Source: Gracilaria gracilis (Eukaryota > Rhodophyta > Florideophyceae > Gracilariales > Gracilariaceae). From it: DNA of 64,000 nt. The stretch lies in contig JARGSG010000039.1 in NCBI GenBank assembly GCA_030374805.1, positions 62,001 to 126,000 of the forward strand, read 5' to 3'. A program made the position numbers and the translations under genes. The notes under the pieces were generated by a model. The model saw only the letters and a list, made by a program, of their open reading frames with translations, did no database searches and was not told where the DNA came from. Shown one piece after another: positions 22,646 to 33,351 of this stretch; positions within the stretch are counted from its first letter, which is position 1, and each line of letters opens with the position of its first letter.

Positions 22646-22867
22646 TGCGTCTATTTATGGGAGATGAGGAGACAACGGAAGAAAAATAAGATTTTTGGAG
22701 TGTATTAAGGGGTATTCTGGAGGGTTCTCGCTCGCTGGTCTTTCCAGATGTGGCCTTAGTATCGGTACCACTCCAGATCTCGCAAAAAATTGTACCAAGG
22801 GATTTCGGGTAGCTATATACCGAAGTTAGAACTACTCAATCGAGCACTATATCGTGACCACCCTGTA

Positions 22868-23389
22868 ATCACATGGGAATAAAATATGGCGGTTTTCAAA
22901 CCCAGCCATATGCTATTAGAAATTCCGATAGTTTGCCGATTTAATAGCATATGGCATCATTAGATGGCAGCACTGAAAGCGATTCAGCCGTTATCTCCCC
23001 GGTTCTTCCTCTCTTCACCTATCTGCCTCTCAAGTGATGAGTCATCACTGATGACACCCCGGTATTTTCCTACACACCCTGTTTTCCTCTCAATCCTATC
23101 TCATTCTGTCTATTTTGGCTTTCTGGAGCCTTTTACTTTCTCATAAGGCAGGTCAAGACCCTATTTTATGCTTGGGACGACAGTCTTCTCCGACATTAAA
23201 GAAAAAAACGTAGTGCAACGTATTTATACCATGGCGTAACATTAAAATCTGTAGCCGGGCGTTAGAATCCTTCATAAGCCTCGCATATTCTTCTAGCTTG
23301 AAAGTAGCTAGAACCATTTCAATTCAACAATAGACATCTTTATTTTCTATACAAAAGCGGCAGTAGTCGTAAAAAGTTCTACTGCTTCG
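22868..23389 (+). other. Harb-1 5' subterminal region
   Basis: Noncoding or unrecognised. The first 90 bp align with Harb-2 at 40385-40450 (ATGGCGG, AATAGCATAT words). A pair of inverted words, GCCATATGCTATTA and TAATAGCATATGGC (22908-22954), forms a potential hairpin. No clear exon is seen. Confidence 0.4.
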
Positions 23390-24360
23390 TTGAGAAGACC
23401 AAGCCACAAAACTGTTCATTCCATCGTAGATCTGACGTTTTACAGCATAACTTTATCATTCAACATAGAAGGAGCAATACAACGACAAGAAATCGTGCTT
23501 ATAGGTGTTGCTGCGATAATATCTAAACGAAAAAGAAATACGTTTTGCATTGCTGCTTCTGCTGCTTCTGCAGTCATCACCGCCAGCATGACCGGATATG
23601 GACGTGGCGATCACACTTTTCAATAAAGACGCTTTCCGTTCTCTTCCATATTGGCTCGGATATTCCCGCGGTTTTTCAAGCGTATATATAGAATGTCGCG
23701 TCTTTATTAATGCTACTTGCTAAAAACCTTGCTCCTCATTCGGACTGCAAGTTTTGGAAGAGCTCACTCTTGATGTGACTATCTGTGTCATTACGATGGT
23801 TAGCTGATTGTTCCTATTTGGATATTTGAATGGCACACCTGCTCTCTTCTTCAACCGTTTATCATTACATAGACGACACAATTGGAGTCCTCAACCGTAT
23901 TCTCGATATATCGTTTCCCTAAAAAGATGATGTCTGGCTGTCAAAAGTGGAGAAGTGGTTTTCGAGAAGACAAGAAAGTGCTTTAGGCATGGTTTGTGGG
24001 GCATTGGATGGTATTGCTATTAAAATTACTGAGCTCTCGTTGTCGTACCTCGCCAGTTGTTCTACTTACTATAATCGCAAAGGCTTCTTCGCAATAAATA
24101 TACAAGCCTTGTGTGACTCGGAGTAGCGTTCTACGTTCATTTCATGCATGTCACGGGGGTTCACACATGATAGCACTGCGCATGCAATGAGCAGTCTAAC
24201 AACTGTTCTTGACCGAGAGGAAAATAGCCTTGTGCAAGGGTATTAGATAGCAGGCGACGATGCGTATACCTGTACAAATATAACTCTAACCCCTTGGCCC
24301 GGAAGGTGTTTGAGCACGGCCAAAAGTTGTTTCTACTACGGGCACTCATCCGAAAGATGC
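23390..24360 (+). pseudogene. Harb-1 transposase (DDE_4), N-terminal and central part
   Basis: Decayed PIF/Harbinger transposase. From about 23990 the frame gives ALDGIAIKI (first catalytic Asp), then YYNRKGFFAINIQALCDS, HDSTAHAMSSL and AGDDAYTCTN (second Asp), with interspersed stops. The sequence breaks after GHSSERCF at 24360, the border of the solo LTR, and resumes at 27120. It is homologous to the Harb-2 copy at 41.4-42.6 kb. Confidence 0.8.
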
Positions 24361-24427
24361 TTTGTAGTATAGTGGACCCGAGTTGGTGCGCAGCGTAACT
24401 GATTGGACTTTCACGTACAAAGTGGTA

Positions 24428-26640
24428 CAGTGATCCCGCGTTACAAGAATGTGGAGCATAGACATCGTCTGCATGCATATAAACCTGGTAAGAATACAAC
24501 GAGGGATCACAAAAGCCATTTAAGATAAGAGCACTAGAGTCTACTGAACTGGAAAGAAGGAGTCTATGCGAGATTGACTCAAACTGTTAACTCGCTTACT
24601 ACGCAGACCACGTTGAGCTCTTCTCAAACCCGTAATGCATGCAGTATCAGTAGCTCCTTCTTCCTCCAAAATAAGTAGAGTAACGGCAAGGTACGCAAGT
24701 CTCTCGTCGACGCTGAGATCGTCCAATAAACTTTTGTCTTCTTCCACGTCTTCTTCGTTGTCTTCTTCGTCGTTTCCAGTATCTAAAGCGTTAATAGCAA
24801 TTTCATCTACAGTAGGAACGCTTGTGCATTCTTCGTTCTCTCCGTCAACGTTAAGCAAAGAACTCACCGTAACACGATTGAAAACAGCGGTTGGTACTAA
24901 CTGTTGTGCCAGCTCTATGAGCTCACTTCCAAGTGTTTCTTCATCATCTTGATCACTTTGTGATATCGTTTCACCAACCACCAGCCCTGTGTGTAGCCAA
25001 CAGTTCCTAAACACACTATCCTTCATATCAGATTCCCAAATACGCTTCACTTGCCGCATGGCCGCCAATTGATCCACCTTATATATGTCGAGCACATCAA
25101 TATCCATCTGATCCAAAGCTCGGCGATACAAGTAGGATCTGTATCGCTGCTTCAAGGACGCGATGACACCAGCGTCCATGGGCTGTAGCTTCGATGTCGT
25201 GTTTGGAGGTAAAAAAACAACCTCAACATTTGGCAGCACAGGTAGCACTTCAATACTTCCATGTACACTTGCGTTATGTAACAAAAGTAACACCTTCTTG
25301 GAAGGCGAAGGAGTTTCGATATGACTAGAAAATCGTTGAAGCCAATCCAAAAATATAGAGCTTGTCATCCATGCCTTCTTGTTGCAATGGTAATCGAATC
25401 CCAGCTCAGAACCAGTTTTTTTCTTGAAGCAGTGCGGTCTCCGTGCCTTGCCGATAATTAGCAAAGGAATGCGATCAGTACCAGTAGAATTGGCACATGC
25501 GAGAAAGGTTAGCCTCACCTTTTCTTTCTTTCTTCCTGGTAGACGCTCTGGTGCGATAGTACGGTCTGGCGCCAAGCGATAAAAAAGGCCGAACTCATCG
25601 GCATTGTAGCAGTCCTCGGCATTGTAGTCCCCGACTTTTGCCCTCAACATGCCTAATTTTTCCGCTATTGCACTGTCGTCTGCATCACCACTTTCTCCGT
25701 GCGACTTAAATGACTTCAAGCGGTGTCGTTTCTGGAATTTGTATAGCCACCCTTTGCTTAGCGTAAGAGTTATTTTCGCATTTGCATCCAAGTTTTCATT
25801 CATCACTTCAAGTATGCGCCTACCTGATTCAATTATTAAAGCGCCATTTATAGCTCTACGTTGTGAAAACTGCAGCAGTACCCAGTTTAACAGTGCCTTT
25901 TTAAACTGCGGAAATGCACCCTGACGAGTTCGATATATATTTTGGGTAGTGTGTGCAGCGTTTGTGTTCTTTAGAACGCGAGATATTGTGGCTTGAGAAG
26001 GTGGTTTGGAAAGTTTAAATTTGTGTTTGGCCCACAGTGCAAGAGTGCTTTGATCGCAAGAAAGACCTTCTTGCAAACGTCTTTGGTGTTCTTCTCGGAT
26101 CTGATTTTTTTGTTGGAGAGATAGGGCTATTCGCATACACATTTCGGGATAGCTTTAATGTTTGCCTGAAGTTGTTTCTGTTCAATATGAGACGCACAGT
26201 AAAAGAAAAAGGTTCTCCTTTATATATGTGAGGCGTTCTACAGGTTAGTGTTACTACGTTTCCTCTGGTTGCAGAACATGAGCAATTCAGTGTCGTGTGA
26301 ACCCTGAAAGTGCTTGTGTTTCATTCCGGTGCCAACAGAATGGTAGAATTAGAATGTAGGCTACGTATTGGGCATAGTGCTTCTTTGGGAATTGATGTGA
26401 CGGTACAAGCAAAACCACTAGGTATAAATGAATTCTTAAATCAAGGGATGAATGTTTCATAAACGCACTGTTTATGATACATTTGATTTTATAGATTTTT
26501 GTTGTTTATTCTTCTATCCTTATTCATGCAGCCTACTACCTATTGCTTCAAATTGAAGGTCTTCACTTCATAGACCGAACATGCATTCCTCTACCGTGGA
26601 AATCCTTATTGCGCGGGATTCTTATACCGCGGGATCACTG
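24428..26640 (-). mobile_element. pogo-2, pogo/Tigger-type transposon (2213 bp)
   Basis: The ends CAGTGATCCCGCGTTACAAG (left) and, read inward from the right, CAGTGATCCCGCGGTATAAG are inverted repeats in the style of Tigger termini. TA flanks both sides (24426-24427 and 26641-26642). It interrupts solo LTR C: the flanking LTR words rejoin to match the 38.6-kb copy. It encodes one transposase on the minus strand. It is the best preserved DNA transposon of the window. Confidence 0.93.
24541..26142 (-). CDS. pogo-2 transposase (533 aa), catalytic Asp replaced by His
   Basis: An uninterrupted frame of 533 codons, full length for a pogo/Tigger (CENP-B-like) transposase. Order: psq-type HTH (about 1-60), CENP-B HTH (about 75-150; FSQRRAINGALIIESGRRI), DDE_1 domain (about 175-370) with the first Asp in YNADEFGLFYRLAPDRT and the third in KLQPMDAGV, then an acidic C-terminal tail (EEDNEEDVEEDKSLLDD) and a basic end. 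The second catalytic Asp, expected as LLLDNASVH, is His (LLLHNASVH; codon at 25276-25278, one base from Asp). The protein may still bind DNA but should not cut. It is also conceivable as a co-opted DNA-binding protein; nothing else supports that. Confidence 0.92.
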   Translation of the reverse strand: MCMRIALSLQQKNQIREEHQRRLQEGLSCDQSTLALWAKHKFKLSKPPSQATISRVLKNTNAAHTTQNIYRTRQGAFPQFKKALLNWVLLQFSQRRAINGALIIESGRRILEVMNENLDANAKITLTLSKGWLYKFQKRHRLKSFKSHGESGDADDSAIAEKLGMLRAKVGDYNAEDCYNADEFGLFYRLAPDRTIAPERLPGRKKEKVRLTFLACANSTGTDRIPLLIIGKARRPHCFKKKTGSELGFDYHCNKKAWMTSSIFLDWLQRFSSHIETPSPSKKVLLLLHNASVHGSIEVLPVLPNVEVVFLPPNTTSKLQPMDAGVIASLKQRYRSYLYRRALDQMDIDVLDIYKVDQLAAMRQVKRIWESDMKDSVFRNCWLHTGLVVGETISQSDQDDEETLGSELIELAQQLVPTAVFNRVTVSSLLNVDGENEECTSVPTVDEIAINALDTGNDEEDNEEDVEEDKSLLDDLSVDERLAYLAVTLLILEEEGATDTACITGLRRAQRGLRSKRVNSLSQSRIDSFFPVQ

Positions 26641-27119
26641 TAGTGCACGGTGGGCCGGTGCAGTGGCACCGCCACGTGTATGATTTGGTGATCGAGTGCT
26701 GGGCGGACTGGCACAGTGTACAAGTTGGACACGTGTGCGGGTTGGATAGTGACAATGCAAATTAGAACGATCGTACTGTAGTTAGTAAGGGGTACTAGAC
26801 CCCATATTTAGTTGTAGCTCGGATCTACCGAGGCCCCAATCGTAGACGACAAGCATCTTCTGCCGAAAGTCTTCCCTGTCACCTTGCCGTACAGTAGACC
26901 GCACGGCTACTATTTTACCGGGTTCATCAGACCGTTCGTACCCTTTCGCACGTTCCTGTACGTGCCTCCTGATACCAATCGTCCACCCTCCCCTCGAACA
27001 CCCGGTGCTTATTTCCCTTCTCCCCGTTCGGATTCATTTACAGTCACACGACTGTAAGTGGCCGCCGCTCTCGTCTTAAGATCGCTTCGGACTCCCGCAC
27101 TTTTGCGCGTTACACCACA

Positions 27120-27584
27120 TGCTTCATCGATAAAAGCTTCGGGATTCTAGTCGGGAGATGGGAAGTATTCTGGAGACCAGTGCGCTGCTCCATTGTGAAG
27201 AACACTACCGTCATTTTTCTCTGCTGCAAGATACACAAACTCGTCATCGAAAACGATAACTTCTCTGAGGTTCCACCACCTTCGGAGGCCGACAGTGCCC
27301 TCCATAATGAACCGACTGACCTATCGCCACTTCTTCAAGATGAATGCGATGTTAACGACGCTATGCTTCACAGACGCATGACCTGGAAGCATCGCAACTG
27401 CGCATCGATTTTACCCAGGAGATTGAAGCCAGGTCTCGCTGCAGGCCATATATCTAGACAGAGTACAAAGCGCCGCCTATACTTTTCTTGTGTGTATGTT
27501 CACATACAGAATGACTTCGCTCCACCAGATTTCGAATTAAGTTTTTTCTCCTTCCTTATCATCACCCGCCTCATCCATGCTTGA
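27120..27584 (+). pseudogene. Harb-1 transposase, C-terminal part
   Basis: Resumes after solo LTR C with FIDKSFGILVGRW (the third catalytic residue, usually Glu, reads Asp here), then EVFWRPVRCSIVKNTTVIFLCCKIHKLVIEN, the conserved C-terminal block of DDE_4/Harbinger transposases. The open stretch after about 27300 is unconserved. It overlaps by about 50 bp, tail to tail, with the end of the Myb-like gene on the other strand. Confidence 0.8.
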
Positions 27585-28968
27585 AATGGCCTCGTCAATT
27601 ATTTGCCTCTTGCAAGCCAACCGTCGCTGCATGACAGCCGAATTCCCATTTGTAGCCCCGCTATGTGCCTTTCCATCTCTACTACGAATACTGTAGATGC
27701 TGGCCATGATTTTGACCTCCAATTCTAGTAAAGACGATACAGTAGAAGCCACTTTCGTAGCTTTTTCCAGCTTCAAGATGCCAGCAACTGCAGAGGCTGC
27801 CGAGGACTCGTCATGAATAGCGATAAGCTGCGGGTATGTACTGCTTTCTACCATCTTGTTGAAATCAGCAGCAAAAGACTCAATACCTTCCTCTCTTCTT
27901 CTTTTTCATGACGAAGTCCGTACCGGTAGAATAGCAGAACGACTGGCGTCAATATAATTGATCCCAGCTTCTACCTGCTCGATTTAAGGCGTGACTCGCA
28001 CAACGGAATCCAAGCTTGGGTGCTCATGAAAAACGCAATGAATGTAGGATATACTGTCATCACCACATGTAAAATTCGGGAACGTGTTTCTCGGTCACCC
28101 TGGCCTGAACGTTTGTATTTCTTATTTGCAACGGGGTACGGCAACTTCAGCTTACCCCATCGTTGTTTTCAAAGTGTTCCGTTTCGCACCTGCTGGGGAT
28201 CATTTGGAATGAATCCAAGAAGAAAATCCTCGGCTACCCCACAAATAACGTCAGGAATTTCAGGTCGAAAGCTCTGATCGTTGAAGAGCGCTAAAACTCT
28301 CTTGAGAACGGATCTTTGCGGCCTGCATCGAGCTATGAACTTGACTCGATTCTCGGATACATGCGGGATACAACGGTAGAGTGTCGGACGTCAGCAGTGA
28401 CGTGACACAATCGCGCTCTTTCGTGCCTTGCCTAGTTTGGAGCATGCTCACGTTCGACAACAGCTCTTGAACCCAGCCTCTCGGTGTTCACACATTTTTG
28501 TTCCTCCCACAGCGTTGCAAGGCTGAAAATATCGTTGACGCTGCATACATCTGCTTGGTGCAGTCTTTGCGCTAGCACTGATTTAGAACCAAAACCAGAG
28601 AGGCCAATACGACGTATTGCGGCAGATAGAAATTTTTGCGTGAGGCGAATCAAAAGAGCGGAGCGGCTTCTCGCATTGTGTGACGCTTGGAGTGGCTGAG
28701 TTAGATGTTCCGTCGATGCGTGTTGAGTGGGAGCGCGTGAAGAGGAATCAAGCGGTTGTTGCAGTGTTGCGCTGGAATGTGACGGAGGAAATGCAAGAGG
28801 TTGCTGCGGAGAGGCGGGGGTTCGAGGCGGATGGGACGAAAATGATTGCTTCAGAGTCACCGTCGGCTCAGGTATAGTGGGTATAGGGAGGGGGACGTAG
28901 GAGCTGGCATGGTTAACGCAAGAAGATGTGCGATCAACGGTTTGGGAGATCACGTCTCGATAAGCCAT
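27537..28968 (-). pseudogene. Harb-1 accessory Myb-like/SAP protein, broken
   Basis: Starts at 28968. Residues 1-105 are Ser/Pro/Gln-rich. About residues 115-150 look like a SAP domain (IRRIGLSGFGSKSVLAQRL), a DNA-binding motif. The Myb/SANT-like part follows with several stops (28.0-28.45 kb). The C-terminal piece 27537-27854 has a heptad-like helix (KLEKATKVASTVSSLLELEVKIM). All parts align with the Harb-2 gene (42752-44058). PIF/Harbinger elements encode a Myb-like partner that the transposase needs; that role is inferred. Confidence 0.78.
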
Positions 28969-29166
28969 TACTTCTAACAGGCGGTGCGTGGTGTAGAAGA
29001 TGGGAGAGACGGCAAGCCATACACTATCGAACTTGCAGAGAGGTGTTCTGGAAGTGACACAATGTCGCAGCCGTTCATATTAGATATGGCCACTTAGGAG
29101 TCGCCATATAAAGAGAAAGCCTCCATATACTATTTCAATACAAAATAAGTATTGGAATGCCCCTAA

Positions 29167-29894
29167 ATGTCACGTATATGTGAGGAAAAGAGAAACACTT
29201 CCAGAAGATACACCGTAAACGACAGACACAGCCGTATACAGGAGAATGCAGGAATTGACAGTTTTGCAATATATATATCGCGAAGTAGAACAATAGCAAC
29301 ATTGCTGGTCATGTTAGTCCCTTAACTAATACAAGGCCTATAACTTCTCGGTGAAAATGATTTGTGACATGGCTGCCTTTTCAATTGTAATTCTTGGACG
29401 CGTTTTTTCAAACGCATTGTCAGCTATTTGTAGGTAGTTTGCTGTTGGTGCGTAATGGTTTGGTAGTTGACAGATATGAGTTTTCGACGAAGTTGAGTTG
29501 CCATAAAAACGTAGATGAATACTATAACGAAAAAAATCTAGCCATAACTTTGTAGAGGTAGATAGATCTTCCAAAGCATGCGCATAAATCAAAAATTTGG
29601 ATGAAAAAACTCCAAATGTATGCCATAATACAATTCGTATATAAAGCCAAAACGAGCAAAAAATTTTTTCTTACAGCGCCATATATTCTTTGTTTCAAAT
29701 AAATGTGGCAATTCTGGTGCAGTACTCTTGCAGACAATGGACTATGGATCCTATATGTACATAGGTCGTCAATGGATGAAGTCAAACACTTCGTTAAAAG
29801 CATTCCATAATAGTTTTGACATTTTTTGTAGTCATCTCTGAGTTATCAGTTGGTTATCACTGATGACCTAAAGATGAGTTACAATCCTTGGCAG
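29167..29894. other. Unassigned AT-rich DNA
   Basis: About 730 bp between Harb-1 and pogo-3. Short minus-strand frames (29338-29592, 29522-29803) resemble nothing I know. It may be the remnant of an older element into which Harb-1 and pogo-3 inserted. Confidence 0.4.
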
Positions 29895-29896
29895 TA

Positions 29897-31991
29897 CACC
29901 CACTAACCTGCAAATAGTGTCACTGACACTATTTGACGAAGCAATTTTCGAATAAAATAGTCGTGAATAAGTGTGGGCTACACTAATACTAGTATGGCAG
30001 TAATTGAGGTTTATGCCAAATTAGAGTAGTAAACACTATTTTTTAGGACCTAATTAGTGTAAGTGACGGTGCCGTTATTTCCAATTTCATTCTACAACTG
30101 GTTGGCCATCAAAGTGACTTCGGTGCTTAGCAATGACCTCCTGAAGCCATGGGGAAAGTTGACGCTCTTCCCAGAGGCCGTCCAGGTTCAACGATAGTCC
30201 GGAGCGAATCATGGCCTTGCGCGTGTAGACCAATCCGTCTCCGTCTCTCTGGCGGTTTACGTCTTGCAACGCTAATGCAGGCAACCGCAGGAAGTAACTT
30301 TTCCCCAGATGAACAACCCTACCAGAGTTTGACCAGGCCTGCTGTTTGCTCTTCCCCATTTTACATTTCTCCCAGCGTGCACTTTAGGCACTCTTTCTCT
30401 TCCGGATGAAAAAAGAATATGCCGATTCGCCAAGATCAGGGCAATTCAGAGGGAAGTATCAAATCTCCGTGTTGATGAACTGTGCGGCTGCTTGCAAACC
30501 GGTTGTTGAATTGTGGCAGCTGCAGTTGTCTACGAAGAGCACTCTTCGCCGTTGGTTGCGGACGGGCCCAATAAATTTTCTCTCGTTCAGCCACTGTGAC
30601 ATAACAACTGTGTCCACCCACCCTTTGGCACCTTTCTGGTACAAAACATTAGTCACACTGTCTGGAACTCCTCTTATCGGATACGATCCGTTTTTGTTTT
30701 GAAAAACCATGAACACTGGCTCAATGCGCGCATGAACCTCTCTACTTATTCGTACGACCATCCCCATTCCCTCTTCGCCAAAAACTGCATCGGAATATTT
30801 AACTTCTTTCTCCCCGCAGAACCCAAGCGTCCGTCCGTTGTTCATATTGATAATTATAATGCCTTTCGTCGGCGTTTTCTACATCACAATCATTCCAGTC
30901 ACCCTTTCGAAATGCTTTGGCCATCAGGCTAAGGTAAAATGCAACGATTTTCTCGATGTAGAACTGCTTCTCTGGTGATAGAAGATGTTTTCCTGTACGT
31001 GCTCGGCTAATAATGCGATATCGATCAGTGAACGATTGTATCCAAAGGCGGTTGATACACTAGGAAATGAGCTTGTTAGTGGCGGGGTCTATAACAAATT
31101 TGTGATAGCTTTGCTTCTTCCAGTCACAGATGAGCTGCAAAGCCATGATATGGAGAGTTAGCCGATTGAATTGACCCCCAACTTTCTAAGTCTATGAATT
31201 TCATGAACCATTCTAATTGAAACTCTCTAATCCACACCCTGGTCTTTCGTCCTGATCTTGCAATCAAGTTTACCCGCTTAATTCCATGGAAATTGCATCG
31301 CCTGATGGCTATACCCGAGCCTTTTGTTTTCAAATATCTTTTGTACTCAACTTATTGTGCACGAGCGTTTTAAGTACGAGTGGCCTTCTATAGATTTGCG
31401 TTCGTACTCCTAAGGAAGAACTGGGGAAACTGGGATACTGTCTTTGGTGCACTGTTTTTAGTGCCATGAGGACTTGAATATATCGTCATCCATGACGCGA
31501 TTTTGGTGACATCAGCGATTTTCAGCAGTTCTGTGTTGAGCGCGAGGTCTTTGGTTCTTATCGACCTACAGATGCTGTGTCTGTGCTGCTCAATACAACT
31601 TGTTGCTCGTTGGATGGTGTTGGAGAAGCTGTACCTGGTGCATGAGCGCCAGTTCAGCACGCGGACGCCATAATCTGATGGGCTGTGTCTCCAGCTGCGC
31701 GTCGGAATGCAGCGACGATGGGAGAGCCCGAGGGCGGGACTGTCATGAAGTGAGGCAATACTGGTGGTGAGACCTGTTGGTACTGATCGAAGATATTGAG
31801 AGGTGGAGACGTTATGTTTCGAACAGAACTGTCGTCAAGTGACTTTCCCGCGCAAATTGTAATTGCTACCCCCACTAATTGTGGTCTAAGGAACGATTCC
31901 TTTGTACCATTAATAGTGTGGGTCAATTACACCCACACCATTTCTGTTATTACACTATATAAGCACACACACTATTTGCAGTTACTGGGTG
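29897..31991 (-). mobile_element. pogo-3, Tc1/mariner-pogo-type transposon (2095 bp)
   Basis: The left end CACCCACTAACCTGCAAATA and the right end read inward CACCCAGTAACTGCAAATAG are inverted repeats, flanked by TA at 29895-29896 and 31992-31993. The terminal regions also carry repeated AATAGTGT / ACACTATT words in both orientations. It encodes a broken DDE-type transposase on the minus strand. Confidence 0.85.
30087..31926 (-). pseudogene. pogo-3 transposase, broken
   Basis: Minus-strand pieces. 31654-31926 and 31388-31660 are poorly recognisable. 31124-31333 is a basic region (IKRVNLIARSGRKTRVW) typical of the stretch between the DNA-binding and DDE domains. 30459-30845 is the catalytic domain with QNKNGSYPIRGVP and the second Asp in RRRVLFVDNCSCHN. 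30087-30450 holds a decayed third block and the C terminus (SARWEKCKMGKSKQQAW...SHFDGQPVVE). Stops and frame changes between pieces. Confidence 0.75.
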
Positions 31992-31993
31992 TA

Positions 31994-32685
31994 AAACATG
32001 CACAACCTACAGCAACCGCGTACACAAATGATACTTGTCCAAAATACTCCCACCTATTAAGGCACTTCTTTTACAAACTGTTACGTGACCAGGAAAAATA
32101 TCTTACGTAAAATAACATGATGGGTTACCTAAATGCAAAAAACAGTGTTTCCCGCGCCTTTCAGTAGCTGCGTTTCCCGATTTCAATAAAACTTACACAT
32201 ATTTTTGAACTCATCTTCGTCGTGTGGTACGAGAAGTCCAAAATGTTCCCGTTGACTTAAAAAGTAGTCTGCCTCTTGCTCCAACGGACCTTTAGCAGTC
32301 CTGATCAACGTAGCATATTTTAGTTCAAGTACAAAAATGAAAGCGTAGTACTGTAGTTTTATTATTTTTTGAGCCCACGAAACAGGTAAAACAAGGGGTG
32401 TTGTTGCAAAATATTGCAATATCTGTGGTATATAGAGGTGTTTCTTTCCGTGTACTTTCTGGATCTATTGAATTTTATTAAATTTTTTCGGTACACTTGT
32501 AGTACAACAGCAAATCTACTAAAGTTATCCTGGTTAGGTATTGAATATTAAAAGCTAAACCAGCTATAGAGATTCGGTTTTCCTTTAAAGCGATACAATC
32601 AACACCGCGAGATGTTGAGTTTTTCCGGGGGGACGTTGCCGTATGGCTTACAAGACAGATATAGAATGCACTAAATTACATAAAT
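31994..32685. other. Unassigned AT-rich DNA
   Basis: About 690 bp between pogo-3 and the foldback element. A minus-strand frame at 32183-32419 (78 codons, ending DEDEFKNMCKFY) has protein-like composition but no recognised family. Nothing else is seen. Confidence 0.35.
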
Positions 32686-33351
32686 GAAAAGCTATTCTGT
32701 AAAATTAGAAACATTCCGAACCAGGACATCCAGATCAATTACCAACTAAAATTTTTGATTATAAACGGGTTCATATGCTATTAACCGCGTCTGCCAGTTG
32801 TATGCACGCAAGTAAAGTAGAGTGGTTCGACGGGTAAGGCCTTGGAAGCGTAGAAGCGCGCAATCGCACATTTTTGTGGCAAAAAAATACTACAATTTAT
32901 GGCCACAGTGGGCCCCATAATTTGGAACGCACAAATCTTGCAATGCTCGTAGCAAATTGTGCACTAACCGCGAAGTCTCGGATATAGTGGCCACATCCGC
33001 AAATCGCAACTTGCTACGGGACAAATCGTTTCGTGCATTTCGCAATGTACCGGAGACTTCCTGGCCAGTGCACAATTTGCTATGCGCATGCCAAAACTTG
33101 TGCGTGCGTTCCAAATAATGGGGCCTACTGTAGCCATAAATTGTAGTAATTTTTTGCCACAAAAACGTGCGATTGCGCGCTTCTACGCTTCCAAGTCCTT
33201 ACCCATGGAACCAATCTACCTCACTTGCGTGCATATAACTGGAAAACGCGGGAAATTGCACATGAACCGTGTGTAATCAAAAAAATTTTAATTGGTAATT
33301 GATCTACATGTACTGGTTCAGAATGCTTCTAATTTTACAGAATAGCTTTTC
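32686..33351. mobile_element. Foldback / long-TIR MITE (666 bp)
   Basis: Two arms of about 310 bp are reverse complements of each other: the left arm begins GAAAAGCTATTCTGTAAAAT, and the right end read inward begins GAAAAGCTATTCTGTAAAAT as well. Shared inner words include GGAAGCGTAGAAGCGCGCAA, CAAATTGTGCACT and GAAGTCTC, meeting at a short loop near 33015. No coding capacity. No target duplication is obvious (flanks ATAAAT and AATCCA), so the superfamily is open. Confidence 0.85.

Larger units (their letters stand above)
10423..22865 (-). mobile_element. pogo-1, pogo/Tigger-type transposon split by gypsy-2
   Basis: The left terminus CAGTCGGTAACACGATATAG (10423-) and right terminus ending CTATATCGTGACCACCCTG (to 22865) are inverted repeats, both flanked by TA, the Tc1/mariner target. 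Without gypsy-2 the element is about 2.08 kb. It sits near the left end of Harb-1: the flanks TTCCAATACTTTCTAT and ATCACATGGGAAT rejoin to match the uninterrupted Harb-2 sequence at about 40357-40385, which gives an independent empty site. Confidence 0.87.
24361..27119 (-). repeat. Solo LTR C, split by pogo-2, with TSD TGCTT
   Basis: Minus-strand copy of the LTR family seen at 38580-39127. Its two parts (24361-24427 and 26643-27119) total 544 bp against 548 bp there. On the plus strand it begins TGTAGTATAGTG and ends TAACACCACA-like (TTACACCACA, 27110-27119). It is flanked by TGCTT at 24356-24360 and 27120-27124, a perfect 5-bp duplication. Removing it rejoins the Harb-1 transposase from HSSERCF to SFGILVGRW. 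No internal retroelement sequence, hence a solo LTR. Confidence 0.92.
10399..29163 (+). mobile_element. Harb-1, PIF/Harbinger-type transposon expanded by nested insertions
   Basis: The left terminus AAACCGTTCCAATAC (10399-10413) and right terminus GTATTGGAATGCCCC (29149-29163) are imperfect inverted repeats, flanked by TAG and TAA, a decayed version of the 3-bp TWA duplication typical of PIF/Harbinger. Subtracting pogo-1 (with gypsy-2) and the solo LTR (with pogo-2) leaves about 3.6 kb, close to Harb-2 (about 3.9 kb without piggyBac-2). The subterminal DNA after the left end, seen at 10399-10420 and resuming at 22868, aligns with Harb-2 at 40351-40440. It encodes a DDE_4 transposase (plus strand) and a Myb-like protein (minus strand). 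Confidence 0.82.

Noticed and set aside
25649..25924. Plus-strand ORFs opposite the pogo-2 transposase
   Set aside because: Antisense shadows of a well-supported gene.
26639..27119. A 481-bp solo LTR ending at 26639
   Set aside because: No duplication fits that border; the missing 67 bp of the LTR are on the far side of pogo-2 at 24361-24427, where TGCTT matches.
32890..33162. 90-codon ORF in the foldback element
   Set aside because: It spans the two inverted arms and the loop; no protein features.
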